Positions 1 to 8,302 of a stretch of DNA of 64,000 nt are shown piece by piece. The notes under the pieces were generated by a model. The model was given only the letters and a program-made list of their open reading frames with translations, did no database searches and was not told where the DNA came from. Positions within the stretch are counted from its first letter, which is position 1; each line of letters opens with the position of its first letter. The DNA is from VSJD01 sp041653875 (GTDB lineage: Bacteria; Verrucomicrobiota; Kiritimatiellia; JAAZAB01). A program made the translations under genes and the position numbers. Where the stretch lies: contig JBAZEM010000004.1 in assembly GCA_041653875.1 (NCBI GenBank), positions 1 to 64,000 of the forward strand, written 5' to 3'.

Positions 1-107
1 CGAGCACAATCAGAGAGTTGTAATGGCGTAATAAGCCGGTTTTGAAAATGTGTTGGCACAGCTCGTCGTCGCCCTTGTAAGTCGTTCATTATCAACATGT
101 GCGTTTT
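1..107. other. Left edge, no supported gene
   Basis: No convincing gene is seen here. On the minus strand this is the sequence just downstream of the truncated URO-D-like gene. A short minus-strand frame beginning with an ATG near 86 stays open to the window edge, but it is too short to identify. Confidence 0.4.
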
Positions 108-758
108 TCAAAGTGTAGAAGATGGGTAAGGGAAAACGAATTCCTTGAACAGGTCGGGGCTGATCAGCAGATCGCGTTGCGTGCCGAAGTCGTTGCCAAA
201 GAAAAAAGCGTCCACCAACCCCTTGGACTTGCCGAAAAACCGCGCGTTGGCTTCCAGATAAAAATCCACCACGTGCCTGGTCACGGCATGCACGACCTCC
301 GGATGTGTGTACATTTTGACGAAGTAATTCTCCATCCCGAAGAAATCGGCGACTTCGTGGAAGAAGGGACTCCAGAACCCGCTGAGCCGATAGTAATCAC
401 CGGCGTCATTTCTCAAATACTCCAGAACCTCGGTGAAGTCCAGATAGTCGGGATTGGGCCATTCATAATCCTCGACCTGCCGGACATCTTCGCATTCGGC
501 GAAAATACCGGCCGAACCGTACCCGCGTTGCATGATGTTTAGGTTGAACGCCGACCGGCCCTGAGGATGCTTGTACACCCCCGCCCCAATCAAGCAAAAA
601 TCGTCGTGCAACTTGCGCCGGAGTTCATTTCCATCGGATGTTCCAAAATATTTGTGCAACAATGGCCAGCTATCGCCATGGGGTTTGCCCAGCCAAAATC
701 CACAACGATCCGCCGCTTGACCGGCCATGATGGCCCGGATTCTTTCCCGACTATTCAT
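108..758 (-). pseudogene. URO-D-like (uroporphyrinogen decarboxylase family) protein, C-terminally truncated
   Basis: The 216 residues match the N-terminal two thirds of the URO-D-like family, which has about 340 residues and includes cobamide-dependent methyltransferases as well as haem enzymes. The start is normal: ATG at 758 preceded by AGAGGAAG, beginning MNSRERIRAIMAG. The match runs to the conserved segment DLFKEFVFPY near residue 211. It is then followed by four unrelated residues and a stop, so the usual 'HSCG' metal-ligand region of the second half is missing. No continuation is visible in another frame before the window edge. It lies third in a minus-strand series after the isomerase and the oxidoreductase, with a 180-bp gap. 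The truncation may be a real deletion, a rearrangement or an assembly break. In this lineage such genes usually accompany sugar operons and do not imply haem synthesis. Confidence 0.65.
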
Positions 759-827
759 GCTTCCTCTTTACCCTGTCCGGAAACGCCGGATTCGGTCTCA
801 GTCATGTGGGGCGCAGACGCGGGCATT

Positions 828-845
828 GCCGTTCTGGCGAACGGC
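828..845. repeat. Palindromic core of repeat family C
   Basis: The 18-bp palindrome GCCGTTCTGGCGAACGGC lies between the oxidoreductase and the URO-D-like gene. Close variants occur at 8150, 19409, 28727, 34827 and 46073, so this is a solitary or decayed copy of a dispersed family. Confidence 0.6.
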
Positions 846-938
846 CAATACACCTGACACGCGACGCCCGATCATCCTGTCATGCACCTGTCTTAACCCA
901 CGTAACTGCGACCTTACAAAGCCAATACTCCATGTCTG

Positions 939-2003
939 CTATTTTCCCAAAAACTTCCGGTAGATGTCTTCGAATACCCGGACATCGCCGATAGTGTCCG
1001 AAGCCGGAGACCGAAACGGCTGGCTCTTCCGGACGCAATCCACGAAGTGCTGCATTTCCGCCTTGTACGACCATACCCGCCCGCCGTCGGGGAAGGTCTG
1101 AGACAGCGCCTTGTTTTCTTTATTGCCACAATATACTTCCACAGTTGCCGGCACGTTACGCAACAGAAGGCAAGGCGCCTCGGTTTTGACCCAACCGCCG
1201 TCGAAGTAGAGCTGGGTATGCTCGTCCCAGCCATGGTAGGCGATGCCGCCGGACTCGATCACGGTTCGCACTCCGGCAACTTCCAGCACCACGACTCCGC
1301 GACGGCCTTCCTTCTTGTCCAATTCCACGGCCTTGACCTTGACGTCATTGCCAGCTCCGAGGAACCAGCGCACAAGGTTGACGTTGTGGGTGTACTGCTG
1401 AAGATAGCCAAGGTACCCGTTGATGTTCTTTTTTGGAAGCCAGGCGGGATACTTGGCCGAAGTGTCGGGATATTTCTCGTCCGTCGTGGCGAACGGAGTA
1501 TCCAGTCCGCCGGTCCAGTCGCCGCAAAACCCATGATTGCGAACGAACCTGAGTTGCCCCATCTCGTTCGACTTTTTGAACTGATCGACCAGCTTTTTGA
1601 CCAGCATGTTCCCGGCATCGTAGCGCTTCATGTAGGCGACCATGACGCGCCGGCCTGTTTTTTTCTCGGTCGCCAGGATGCGTTCCGCCTGCTTGACGCT
1701 GATGGCCATGGGCTTTTCCATGAAAACGTCCTTGCCGGCACACATCAAGTCGATGGCGATTTCGCCCTGTCCGTAATAATGACCGGAAACCGCGACCGCC
1801 TCAATATCCTTGTTCCTGGCCATTTCCAGATGGCCTTTATAGAGGGTCGGAATGCGAAACCGATCCTGCACCATCCGGCCCAGCTGGGGCCGCACCTCGG
1901 CAATCGCGACCAGCTCACAGTCAGCCAGTGACATGATGTTCGGAATATGAACCTTCTGCGCCATAAACCCACAACCGACATAACCCATCTTGAGTTTATT
2001 CAT
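939..2003 (-). CDS. Gfo/Idh/MocA family NAD(P)-dependent oxidoreductase
   Basis: A 354-residue sugar oxidoreductase of the glucose-fructose oxidoreductase / inositol dehydrogenase family. The N-terminal Rossmann fold opens with KMGYVGCGFMAQ, a GxGxxA-type dinucleotide-binding loop. The catalytic-lysine motif EKPMA lies near residue 98, and the C-terminal alpha/beta substrate domain is complete. The start is set at ATG 2003 because AGGGAGG precedes it at good spacing; an upstream in-frame ATG at 2048 has no such site. It follows the sugar isomerase by 51 bp on the same strand and is probably cotranscribed with it. The substrate is unknown. Genes of this family beside TIM-barrel isomerases usually oxidise or epimerise sugars or inositols. 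Confidence 0.88.
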   Translation of the reverse strand: MNKLKMGYVGCGFMAQKVHIPNIMSLADCELVAIAEVRPQLGRMVQDRFRIPTLYKGHLEMARNKDIEAVAVSGHYYGQGEIAIDLMCAGKDVFMEKPMAISVKQAERILATEKKTGRRVMVAYMKRYDAGNMLVKKLVDQFKKSNEMGQLRFVRNHGFCGDWTGGLDTPFATTDEKYPDTSAKYPAWLPKKNINGYLGYLQQYTHNVNLVRWFLGAGNDVKVKAVELDKKEGRRGVVVLEVAGVRTVIESGGIAYHGWDEHTQLYFDGGWVKTEAPCLLLRNVPATVEVYCGNKENKALSQTFPDGGRVWSYKAEMQHFVDCVRKSQPFRSPASDTIGDVRVFEDIYRKFLGK

Positions 2004-2054
2004 CTTGAGCCTCCCTGTGTTAAAAACATTCTGTACCGATTTCCGCAAAACGCG

Positions 2055-2885
2055 TCATATAAGATTCGACAGGAACCGGAATCCTTTCTCGAAGCCCTCC
2101 TTGGCGTCGAACGCGCGATCCTCATGCTCTATCGAGAGCACGCCGTTATAGCCGCACACGCGGAGGGTGCGGATGTATTCGCCCCACGAGATAACGCCGT
2201 AGCCTGGAATCACATATTTCCACCACCCGTCCGCCAGGACACCGACGCGGCTCTGCTTGGTCTTGAAGACGGCAACATCCTTGGCATGCGTATGGAAAAT
2301 GCGGTCCTTGAACTCCATCACGGCGTCCAAGTAGTCGATTTCCTGCCAGGCCAGGTGGGATGGGTCGAAGTTGAAACCGATGTTGCTCTGGGGAAACACA
2401 TCGCAGACGGCCTTAAAACAGTCCAGGTGCTGGAGGTTGGTGGCATACCAGTTTTCGAATGCGATCTTGACGCCGCGCTTCTCCGCTTCCTTGGAAAGCG
2501 GATTGAACACGGCAGGGGCATCTTCCCGGATGGTCTGAATCTTCGACTTCTTTGGCTCCGGGAAACCGAGCATGGTGCAAACGGCATCCGCATTCAGCAC
2601 CTGGGCCATGGCGATCAGGTCCTTCATGTTCTTGCTGTACTCGACCGGGCCGTTTCCGACATTAAAGCAGTCGTAAAAGGCAAGACTCGATACCCGCACG
2701 CCGGCGTCTTTCAGTATCTTGTTCACCTTCTTGCCGTCATCGGGCAGGACATCCTCGGCCGTCAGGTGCGCTCCGGGACCCGCCATGACTTCCAGCGCCT
2801 TGAAGCCGGTTTTTCCAGCCCACTGCGCAATCTCCTTGAACGTGATTTCTTTTCCGAACGGCGCAGTTAGCAACCCGATGTCCAT
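2055..2885 (-). CDS. Sugar phosphate isomerase/epimerase (xylose-isomerase-like TIM barrel)
   Basis: A 276-residue TIM-barrel protein of the AP endonuclease 2 / sugar isomerase superfamily (IolE/IolI-like). It begins MDIGLLTAPFGKEITFKE. It carries the expected metal-ligand positions on successive strands: the Glu of IAFENWYA, the Asp-His of NFDPSHL, the His of FHTHAKD, and the Glu of LSIEHED near the end. The start at 2885 has AAGGAG upstream. It is the first gene of a minus-strand operon with the Gfo/Idh enzyme, and it is divergent from the AraC-type regulator with a 50-bp gap that must hold both promoters. Substrate-induced control by that regulator is the simplest inference. The actual sugar cannot be read from sequence. 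Confidence 0.86.
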   Translation of the reverse strand: MDIGLLTAPFGKEITFKEIAQWAGKTGFKALEVMAGPGAHLTAEDVLPDDGKKVNKILKDAGVRVSSLAFYDCFNVGNGPVEYSKNMKDLIAMAQVLNADAVCTMLGFPEPKKSKIQTIREDAPAVFNPLSKEAEKRGVKIAFENWYATNLQHLDCFKAVCDVFPQSNIGFNFDPSHLAWQEIDYLDAVMEFKDRIFHTHAKDVAVFKTKQSRVGVLADGWWKYVIPGYGVISWGEYIRTLRVCGYNGVLSIEHEDRAFDAKEGFEKGFRFLSNLI

Positions 2886-2935
2886 GTGAAACTCCTTCCC
2901 GTTGTTGTAATCTTTCTGGCATTGCGTTAACTGAT

Positions 2936-3733
2936 GTGCATACTACGCCGTGTGTTCGTCAATTGCCAATAGCGCCAAGTGCGCTCTTTTTGGATGGAAG
3001 TGCTATGGGATCGATCAAGAGCATCGGCGCGGGACGGCTCACGGTGGGCCCGGAATGGTCCGCCAAACGTCACTCGCACGGGGTCTCGGAAATGATGGTC
3101 ATGCTGGGCGGAAAGCTCGCGGTCCGGATCGGCGAGGAACAGTTGACCGCCGGCGCCGGCGATGTTCTTTTCTATCCGCCCCGGACGCCGCACGAAGAGC
3201 ACGGCGCGGGCGCCAACCAGGTTGACTTCATTTTCTTCGGGTTCAAAGGAAAACTCAATGGGCAACCCTATATGATTCATGATTCGAACGGACGCATCCG
3301 GCTACTGGCGGCATGGCTCCTTGAGGAGCAGTCATCGATGTACGAACGCAAGCGGGACGTCATGCATGCGGTGCTCGGCAACCTGCTTGCGGAAGCGGTC
3401 AAGGCTCGAACCGGGAAGCCGGATGACCGCGTCGCGTCGGTGCGCGCATTCATGCGGGAACGGATTGCGGAAGCGCTGACCGTCACGGAGATTGCCGCGC
3501 ATGCGAACATGAGCCGGGCCCATTTCATCCGGACATATAAACGGCTGACCGGACGCACGCCGATGGCGGACCTGCGGATTCTGAGGGTGGAAACGGCGCG
3601 CGATCTTCTGATCGCGCGCGGCGAACCCTTGAAAACCATTGCGTCCAAGGTTGGATTCTGCGACGAGAGCCACCTTTCGAGGGTGTTTCACCGTCATTTT
3701 CACGTGCCGCCCGGCTATTTCCGGAAGGATTGA
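2936..3733 (+). CDS. AraC-family transcriptional regulator
   Basis: A 265-residue regulator with an N-terminal cupin-like sensor and a C-terminal AraC double helix-turn-helix. The sensor has RHSHG near residue 46 and a later PRTPHEEHG, giving histidines of the usual cupin kind. The DNA-binding half covers about residues 165-262; its second HTH reads IASKVGFCDESHLSRVFHR, very close to family consensus. The GTG at 2936 gives this length. An ATG at 3005 (residue 24) with GGAAG just upstream is an alternative start. It is divergent from the isomerase gene and is the natural candidate to control the isomerase-oxidoreductase operon in response to a sugar. Confidence 0.87.
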   Translation: MHTTPCVRQLPIAPSALFLDGSAMGSIKSIGAGRLTVGPEWSAKRHSHGVSEMMVMLGGKLAVRIGEEQLTAGAGDVLFYPPRTPHEEHGAGANQVDFIFFGFKGKLNGQPYMIHDSNGRIRLLAAWLLEEQSSMYERKRDVMHAVLGNLLAEAVKARTGKPDDRVASVRAFMRERIAEALTVTEIAAHANMSRAHFIRTYKRLTGRTPMADLRILRVETARDLLIARGEPLKTIASKVGFCDESHLSRVFHRHFHVPPGYFRKD

Positions 3734-4046
3734 GTCCCAGCCTTCACGACCATTCCCCACCGGCGCTACTTGATTCGATTCGGCACGTATTCCTGCTCGT
3801 CTCCGCTCGTCAGCCGAGTTTATGAGGCGCTTCGTGAATTAGTCTTGTGCGGGAGCACTATGCCGGATTATGTGTTGCCGGATTATGTGTTTGCCTTTTC
3901 CATTTGCCTGCAATATAGTTTTCTATTCTTTAATGGCACGGTAATTTTGTCGTGTTGTGTCGGGCTTGCCCTGTGAAACAATGCCTTGCGAAGCATGGAG
4001 CATTAATTCAGGATTGAGCAGGCATGACCGGAACGGGAGGGATCGA
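3734..4046. other. Intergenic region with a 15-bp tandem duplication
   Basis: No gene is supported. A short frame at 3770-3976 has a composition unlike protein and no family resemblance. The unit TGCCGGATTATGTGT occurs twice in perfect tandem at 3861-3890. The right end holds the ribosome-binding site GGGAGG of the antitoxin gene. Confidence 0.5.
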
Positions 4047-4286
4047 ATGCTAACAACTATTGAAGGAATTTATCGCAACGGTCACGTTGATCTTACCCAA
4101 AAGCCGGAAGGAGTCTGCTCTGAAGTTCGCGTGCTGGTGACGTTTCTCGAATCGGACGTCGTCGATCTTCGCCAGATCGGCATGAGTGAAGCGCAGGCGG
4201 CGGATTTGAGGGCAAGGCTCTCCGCGTTTGCCCAAGACTGGGACAGTTCCGAAATGGACGTTTACGATGAGCACTACAGCAAATGA
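4047..4286 (+). CDS. Putative antitoxin of a MazF/PemK-type pair
   Basis: A 79-residue protein beginning MLTTIEGIYRNGHVDLTQ. This resembles the small beta-strand-rich DUF104-like/antitoxin proteins that precede PemK toxins. Its C-terminal part is acidic (DWDSSEMDVYDEHYSK), as expected for a toxin-binding tail. The start at 4047 has GGGAGG eight bases upstream. An extended frame from 3957 is rejected because it lacks a ribosome-binding site. It overlaps the toxin gene by 20 bp, so the two are translationally coupled. The antitoxin call rests mainly on position and size. Confidence 0.68.
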   Translation: MLTTIEGIYRNGHVDLTQKPEGVCSEVRVLVTFLESDVVDLRQIGMSEAQAADLRARLSAFAQDWDSSEMDVYDEHYSK

Positions 4287-4632
4287 TGGCGCCCCTTGTC
4301 GGGGAGATGTGGTTCTCGTGCTGTATCCGAACGCTGACTTGCGAACGGCCAAGCGACGGCCGGTTCTTGTCGTTCAAGCCGACGGCTTGGACACAGGGCT
4401 GTCGCAAGTGGTCGTGGCAATGATTTCAAGCAAAGTGTTTCGTGCTGGGCACCCAAGCCGAGTGTTTGTCAAGCCAGGATCGACGGAGATACCCGCTTCA
4501 GGACTATTGAGCGATTCCGTGGTGATGACAGACAATCTCGCGACCATTGCGACATGCGAAATCGACCGTAAAATCGGCGCATTAGCGATGAACGAGATTG
4601 ACGCGGCACTACACCACACACTGGGACTGTAA
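4267..4632 (+). CDS. Type II toxin, PemK/MazF-family endoribonuclease
   Basis: A 121-residue protein with the MazF/PemK fold signature. It opens with RGDVVLVLYPNADLRTAKRR, in which the arginine-rich loop after the first strands fits the RNA-cleaving site, and continues with RPVLVVQADGLD. The later segment DNLATIATCEIDRKIGAL matches the conserved C-terminal helix. MazF-family toxins cut mRNA and stop growth when the antitoxin is lost. The ATG at 4267 lies inside the 3' end of the antitoxin gene. The pair sits in accessory sequence between the sugar operon and purL, typical for a mobile TA module. Confidence 0.82.
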   Translation: MSTTANDGAPCRGDVVLVLYPNADLRTAKRRPVLVVQADGLDTGLSQVVVAMISSKVFRAGHPSRVFVKPGSTEIPASGLLSDSVVMTDNLATIATCEIDRKIGALAMNEIDAALHHTLGL

Positions 4633-4883
4633 TTTTGAAATACATAACTTTTTAAGATGCCTCCCCGGCATAGGTAACCGGCGATAGAGTTACCCCCCCC
4701 GTACACGTCGTTTTTTTTCTTGCTCCGCGCCCTGTGGCTGGATATTGTCATCATTAACCCGCCGTATCCGTGTCCCCACGGCTCGCTTTTGGCGCTCTTT
4801 TTTCTTCCCTTTTTATATAATCCCGATAGGCTACCTTGCTTCGCGTCATTTACCAGGGAACATTAACCATCGACCATTGAACA
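4633..4883. other. Intergenic region upstream of purL
   Basis: No gene is supported; the frame open upstream of the purL ATG lacks coding character. There are runs of C (4692-4699) and T, and a perfect TATAAT hexamer at 4816-4821 without a well-spaced -35 box. The words near 4860-4880 (variants of 'catcgaccattgaac') belong to the dispersed word-like repeats of this genome. Confidence 0.4.
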
Positions 4884-4917
4884 TTTCCGCCGAAGGCGGA
4901 TCCGCCTCTGGCGGAAA
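4884..4917. repeat. BamHI-centred palindrome (repeat family J) just before purL
   Basis: The arms TTTCCGCC and GGCGGAAA enclose a GGCGGATCCGCC palindrome. The same core recurs at 8226, inside every family A unit near 8.3-8.7 kb, at 24.8-25.0 kb and at 44.25 kb. It ends 10 bp before the purL ATG, so the transcript could form a hairpin over the ribosome-binding region. Confidence 0.75.
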
Positions 4918-4927
4918 CCATTTCCCC

Positions 4928-7900
4928 ATGGCCTATCGTATTGAAATCGGATTGAAACGCGGCGTGCCCGATGCGCGCGGCCGCGGCGCGGCCGCGCGCG
5001 CGGCAAGCGCCTTGCGCCTGCCGGTCAAATCCATCCAGACCCGCACGATCTACCAGATCGATGCCCGGCTCAGCCGCGCGGAACTCGAGGCCGTGAGCGA
5101 GGCTTTCACCGACCCGGTTATCGAAGTCGCCGCCATCGGCCGACTGCGCCCGCCGCCGTTCGACTGGCTCATCGAGGTGGGCTTCAAGCCGGGCGTGACC
5201 GATAACGTCGGCCGCACGGCGCGGGTCGCCTTGCAGGACGTCCTGGCCCGTCCGCTGGCCGAGGAAGAAGCGGTCTATACGGCCATTCAGTATTTTGTGC
5301 GGGGCGGGGCAAACCAGAAGACAGAAGACAGAAGTCAGAAGTCAGAAGAAGAAAGACGGACGACAGACGACGGACGACGGACGACGGACGACGGAGAAGA
5401 GGAAGAGAAGCAAACATCGAACATCGAACATCCAACATCCAACATCGAATGTCAGACACCCGAGCCTACAGCCCACAGCCTTCAGCCTTCAGCCGCGCGT
5501 CTCTTGACGCGGCAGCAAATCGAGCGCCTGGCCAACGACCTTCTGGCCAATCCGCTGATTCAAACGATCAAAATATTTTCGTCGGAGGAGTGGGAAGCCG
5601 AAGAGGCCGACGAGAGCGTTCCGGCCATTCACACACCCGCCGCGCCCACGGTCCTGACCTACGATCTGGGCGGCTCGGACGAGGATCTCCTGCGGATAAG
5701 CCGCGAGCACATCCTGTCGCTCAGTCTGGACGAACTGCGGGCCATCCGGGATTATTTCAGCCAACCGAAGGTGCGCGCCGCGCGCCAGGCCTTGGGCCTG
5801 CCGGAACAACCGACGGACGTGGAAGTGGAATGCGTCGCGCAAACCTGGTCGGAGCATTGCAGTCACAAGGTTTTTGCGGCCACAATCAATTATGTGGACG
5901 AGCAGGGCCGCGCGGAAACGATCGCGTCGCTGTTTAAAACCTACATCAAGGCTTCCACGGAGAAAATCGCCCAGTCGCTGGATTGGCTGGTCTCGGTCTT
6001 CACGGACAATGCCGGGATCATCCGCTTCAACGAGCGCCTGAACCTGGTTTACAAAGTGGAAACACATAACAGCCCCTCCGCCCTGGACCCTTATGGCGGA
6101 GCGATGACGGGCATTGTCGGCGTCAACCGCGACCCAATGGGCACGGGCATGGGCGCCAACCTGCTCTGCAATGTCTGGGGCTATTGCCTGGGCTCGCCCT
6201 TCTATGCCGGCGACCTGCCGGCGGGACTCATGCATCCGCGCCGCATCCGCGACGGCGTGCACCAGGGCGTGATCGAGGGCGGCAACCAGAGCGGCGTTCC
6301 CTGGACACGGGGCTGGGAAATTTTCGACGACCGCTACATCGGCAAGCCGCTGGTGTTTTGCGGCACGGTGGGGTATCTTCCGGTAACGCTCCAGGGACGT
6401 CCCTCGGAACGCAAGGAAGTCAAGCCCGGCGATTTCCTGCTGATGCTGGGCGGCCGCATCGGCAAGGACGGCATTCACGGCGCCACTTTTTCGTCGGAAG
6501 AATTGCGCGCCGAATCCCCCGTTCAGGCCGTCCAAATCGGCGACCCGATCACCCAGCGCAAGATGTACGAGTTTTTGATGGAAGCCCGCGACCTGGGACT
6601 TTACCGGGCAATCACCGACAACGGCGCGGGCGGCTTGAGCTGCTCGGCGGGTGAAATGGGCCGGATGAGCGGCGGGGCCGACGTGGACTTGGGCCGGGCG
6701 CTTTTGAAATATCAGGGCTTGCAGCCCTGGGAGATTTTCCTTTCCGAGGCCCAGGAACGCATGACCCTGGCCGTGGCGCCCGATCAGGTTCAGGCTTTTT
6801 TGGACTTGGCCCGGCGTCGCGACGTGGAAGCCACAGTCCTGGGCACATTCACCGATTCCGGCGTCCTGGTGGTGCGCTACAAGGATCGCGTGGTCGGTCG
6901 GCTGGACATGGATTTTCTATACGAAGGTTGCCCGGTCATGACCCTGGAAGCCCGCTGGACGCCGCCGCAAGTGCCCGCGCCCCTACCCCTGCGTCCCGGC
7001 AAATGCGACGCGGTGCTGACCGAACTGCTGGCCGACCTTAATCTCTGCTCCAGGGAATTCAAGAGCCGCCAGTATGACGGCGAAGTCAAAGGCTTGAGCG
7101 TGGTCAAACCCTATGTCGGCGTTTATAGCGACATGCCCAGCGACGCCACGGTGATGCGCGTGGAATACGACCGCCCCGCGGGCATTGTCCTGGCCGAAGG
7201 CATCAACCCGTTTTATTCCGACCTCGACACCTACGCCATGATGGCATCGGTCATTGACGAAGGCGTCCGGCGGATCGTTAGCGCCGGCGGCCATCTGGGC
7301 CAGATCGCCGGGCTCGACAATTTCTGCTGGCCCGATCCGGTGCAGTCCGAAAAAACGCCGGATGGCCGCTACAAGCTGGCGCAATTGGTGCGGGCCAACA
7401 AGGCCCTTTATGACGTCACCACCGCTTTCGGCGTGCCCTGCATTTCCGGCAAGGACAGCGTCAAGAACGATTCCACCCGCGGCGGCCGCAAAATTTCCAT
7501 TCCGCCGACAGTCTTGTTCTCCACCATCGCCCGGATGGACGACGTGCGCAAGGCCGTTACGATGGACATGAAGGCCGTCGGCGACCTGATTTATGTGATC
7601 GGCCTGACCCGCCGGGAACTGGGCGCTTCGGCCTTTTTCCGCTGGCTGGCCCAGCGCCAGAATACGCCCACCCATGTGGGCGGGACTGTGCCAAGCCTCG
7701 ATATCCCGCAGGCCTTGGACCTCTATCGGGCCATGAACAAGGCCGCGGACCAGGGCCTGTTGCGTTCCGCGCATACGCCCACCCGCGGCGGTTTGGCCGT
7801 GGCCTTCGCCTTGAGCGCCATGGGCGGCGATTTTGGCATTGAAGTGGAACTCGGCAAGGTTCCCGCCGAAAGCGGGCTGACCAACGACGAACTGCTGTTT

Positions 7901-8110
7901 TCCGAATCCAACAGCCGGTTTGTCGTCACAATCGCGCCCGCGCAGTCCCAAACGCTGGAAGCGCTCTTCCAAGGATTGCCTTGCGCCTGTGTTGGACAGG
8001 TGACAGCCGATAAAATTTTACGGGTTAAAGGATTGCGCGGACAGACCTTGCTGACCGCCAAGACCGCATCCTTGCGCAAAGCATTCAAGGGGACACTGGA
8101 GGGGATTTAA
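4928..8110 (+). CDS. purL: Phosphoribosylformylglycinamidine synthase (PurL with N-terminal PurS-like domains)
   Basis: FGAM synthase, purine biosynthesis step 4: ATP-dependent conversion of FGAR to FGAM using ammonia supplied by PurQ. It has 1060 residues, longer than the usual small PurL of about 740. Two PurS-like domains precede the catalytic core, at residues 2-72 and about 78-220. The second is split by a low-complexity insertion at residues 129-189 that comes from repeat DNA. The core carries WSEHCSHK near residue 304, KVETHNSPSALDPYGGAMTG, and SGKDSVKND. The start at 4928 is chosen because homology begins at MAYRIEIGL; the longer frame from 4745 is not coding. purQ follows after 730 bp of repeats. 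The glutaminase domain is absent from this protein, in agreement with a separate purQ. Confidence 0.94.
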   Translation: MAYRIEIGLKRGVPDARGRGAAARAASALRLPVKSIQTRTIYQIDARLSRAELEAVSEAFTDPVIEVAAIGRLRPPPFDWLIEVGFKPGVTDNVGRTARVALQDVLARPLAEEEAVYTAIQYFVRGGANQKTEDRSQKSEEERRTTDDGRRTTDDGEEEEKQTSNIEHPTSNIECQTPEPTAHSLQPSAARLLTRQQIERLANDLLANPLIQTIKIFSSEEWEAEEADESVPAIHTPAAPTVLTYDLGGSDEDLLRISREHILSLSLDELRAIRDYFSQPKVRAARQALGLPEQPTDVEVECVAQTWSEHCSHKVFAATINYVDEQGRAETIASLFKTYIKASTEKIAQSLDWLVSVFTDNAGIIRFNERLNLVYKVETHNSPSALDPYGGAMTGIVGVNRDPMGTGMGANLLCNVWGYCLGSPFYAGDLPAGLMHPRRIRDGVHQGVIEGGNQSGVPWTRGWEIFDDRYIGKPLVFCGTVGYLPVTLQGRPSERKEVKPGDFLLMLGGRIGKDGIHGATFSSEELRAESPVQAVQIGDPITQRKMYEFLMEARDLGLYRAITDNGAGGLSCSAGEMGRMSGGADVDLGRALLKYQGLQPWEIFLSEAQERMTLAVAPDQVQAFLDLARRRDVEATVLGTFTDSGVLVVRYKDRVVGRLDMDFLYEGCPVMTLEARWTPPQVPAPLPLRPGKCDAVLTELLADLNLCSREFKSRQYDGEVKGLSVVKPYVGVYSDMPSDATVMRVEYDRPAGIVLAEGINPFYSDLDTYAMMASVIDEGVRRIVSAGGHLGQIAGLDNFCWPDPVQSEKTPDGRYKLAQLVRANKALYDVTTAFGVPCISGKDSVKNDSTRGGRKISIPPTVLFSTIARMDDVRKAVTMDMKAVGDLIYVIGLTRRELGASAFFRWLAQRQNTPTHVGGTVPSLDIPQALDLYRAMNKAADQGLLRSAHTPTRGGLAVAFALSAMGGDFGIEVELGKVPAESGLTNDELLFSESNSRFVVTIAPAQSQTLEALFQGLPCACVGQVTADKILRVKGLRGQTLLTAKTASLRKAFKGTLEGI
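5314..5495 (+). repeat. Word-like repeat insertion inside purL
   Basis: About 180 bp of low-complexity DNA interrupts the second PurS-like domain of purL without breaking the frame. It is built of successive words: GAAGTCAGAAGTCAGAAG, then CGGACGACGGACGACGG, then AACATCGAACATCCAACATC, then CAGCCTTCAGCCTTCAGCC. The same words recur in scpA, scpB and the gap after 31130. The translated stretch is hydrophilic (Asp/Glu/Arg/Ser/Thr rich) and would form a disordered loop. Confidence 0.88.
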
Positions 8111-8149
8111 CGGAGAGCATAGAGTTAGGCGGCCAAAGGCCGCGACTTT

Positions 8150-8207
8150 GCCGTTCTCTCGAACGGCGCTACAACGAGCCGGTGTAGTTGCGGTTCGATA
8201 GAACCGC
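8150..8207. repeat. Repeat family C copy
   Basis: Two short palindromes, GCCGTTCTCTCGAACGGC and GCGGTTCGATAGAACCGC, lie on either side of a GTGTAG word. This is the basic family C unit, found again at 19.4, 28.7, 34.8 and 46.1 kb. Confidence 0.7.
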
Positions 8208-8277
8208 TTGCCGCCGTGTGGATTGTCCGCCGTAGGCGGATCCGCCTCTGGCGGAAATTTCCTTAGCATTAAATTAG

Positions 8278-8302
8278 GCCCCGCAAAGCGGGGCGACTTT
8301 TT
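8278..8302 (+). terminator. Terminator-like hairpin downstream of purL
   Basis: The stem GCCCCGC-AAA-GCGGGGC is followed by GACTTTTT, which has the form of an intrinsic terminator. The same sequence follows the symporter at 24781 and recurs at 24898 and 38797, so it is also a dispersed repeat (family B). Confidence 0.6.

Noticed and set aside
3770..3976. 68-residue frame between the AraC and antitoxin genes
   Set aside because: No ribosome-binding site, Cys/Leu-rich random composition, contains a tandem DNA repeat.
4745..4927. Upstream extension of purL
   Set aside because: The sequence is a repeat palindrome and T-rich spacer without coding character; PurS-like homology begins at 4928.
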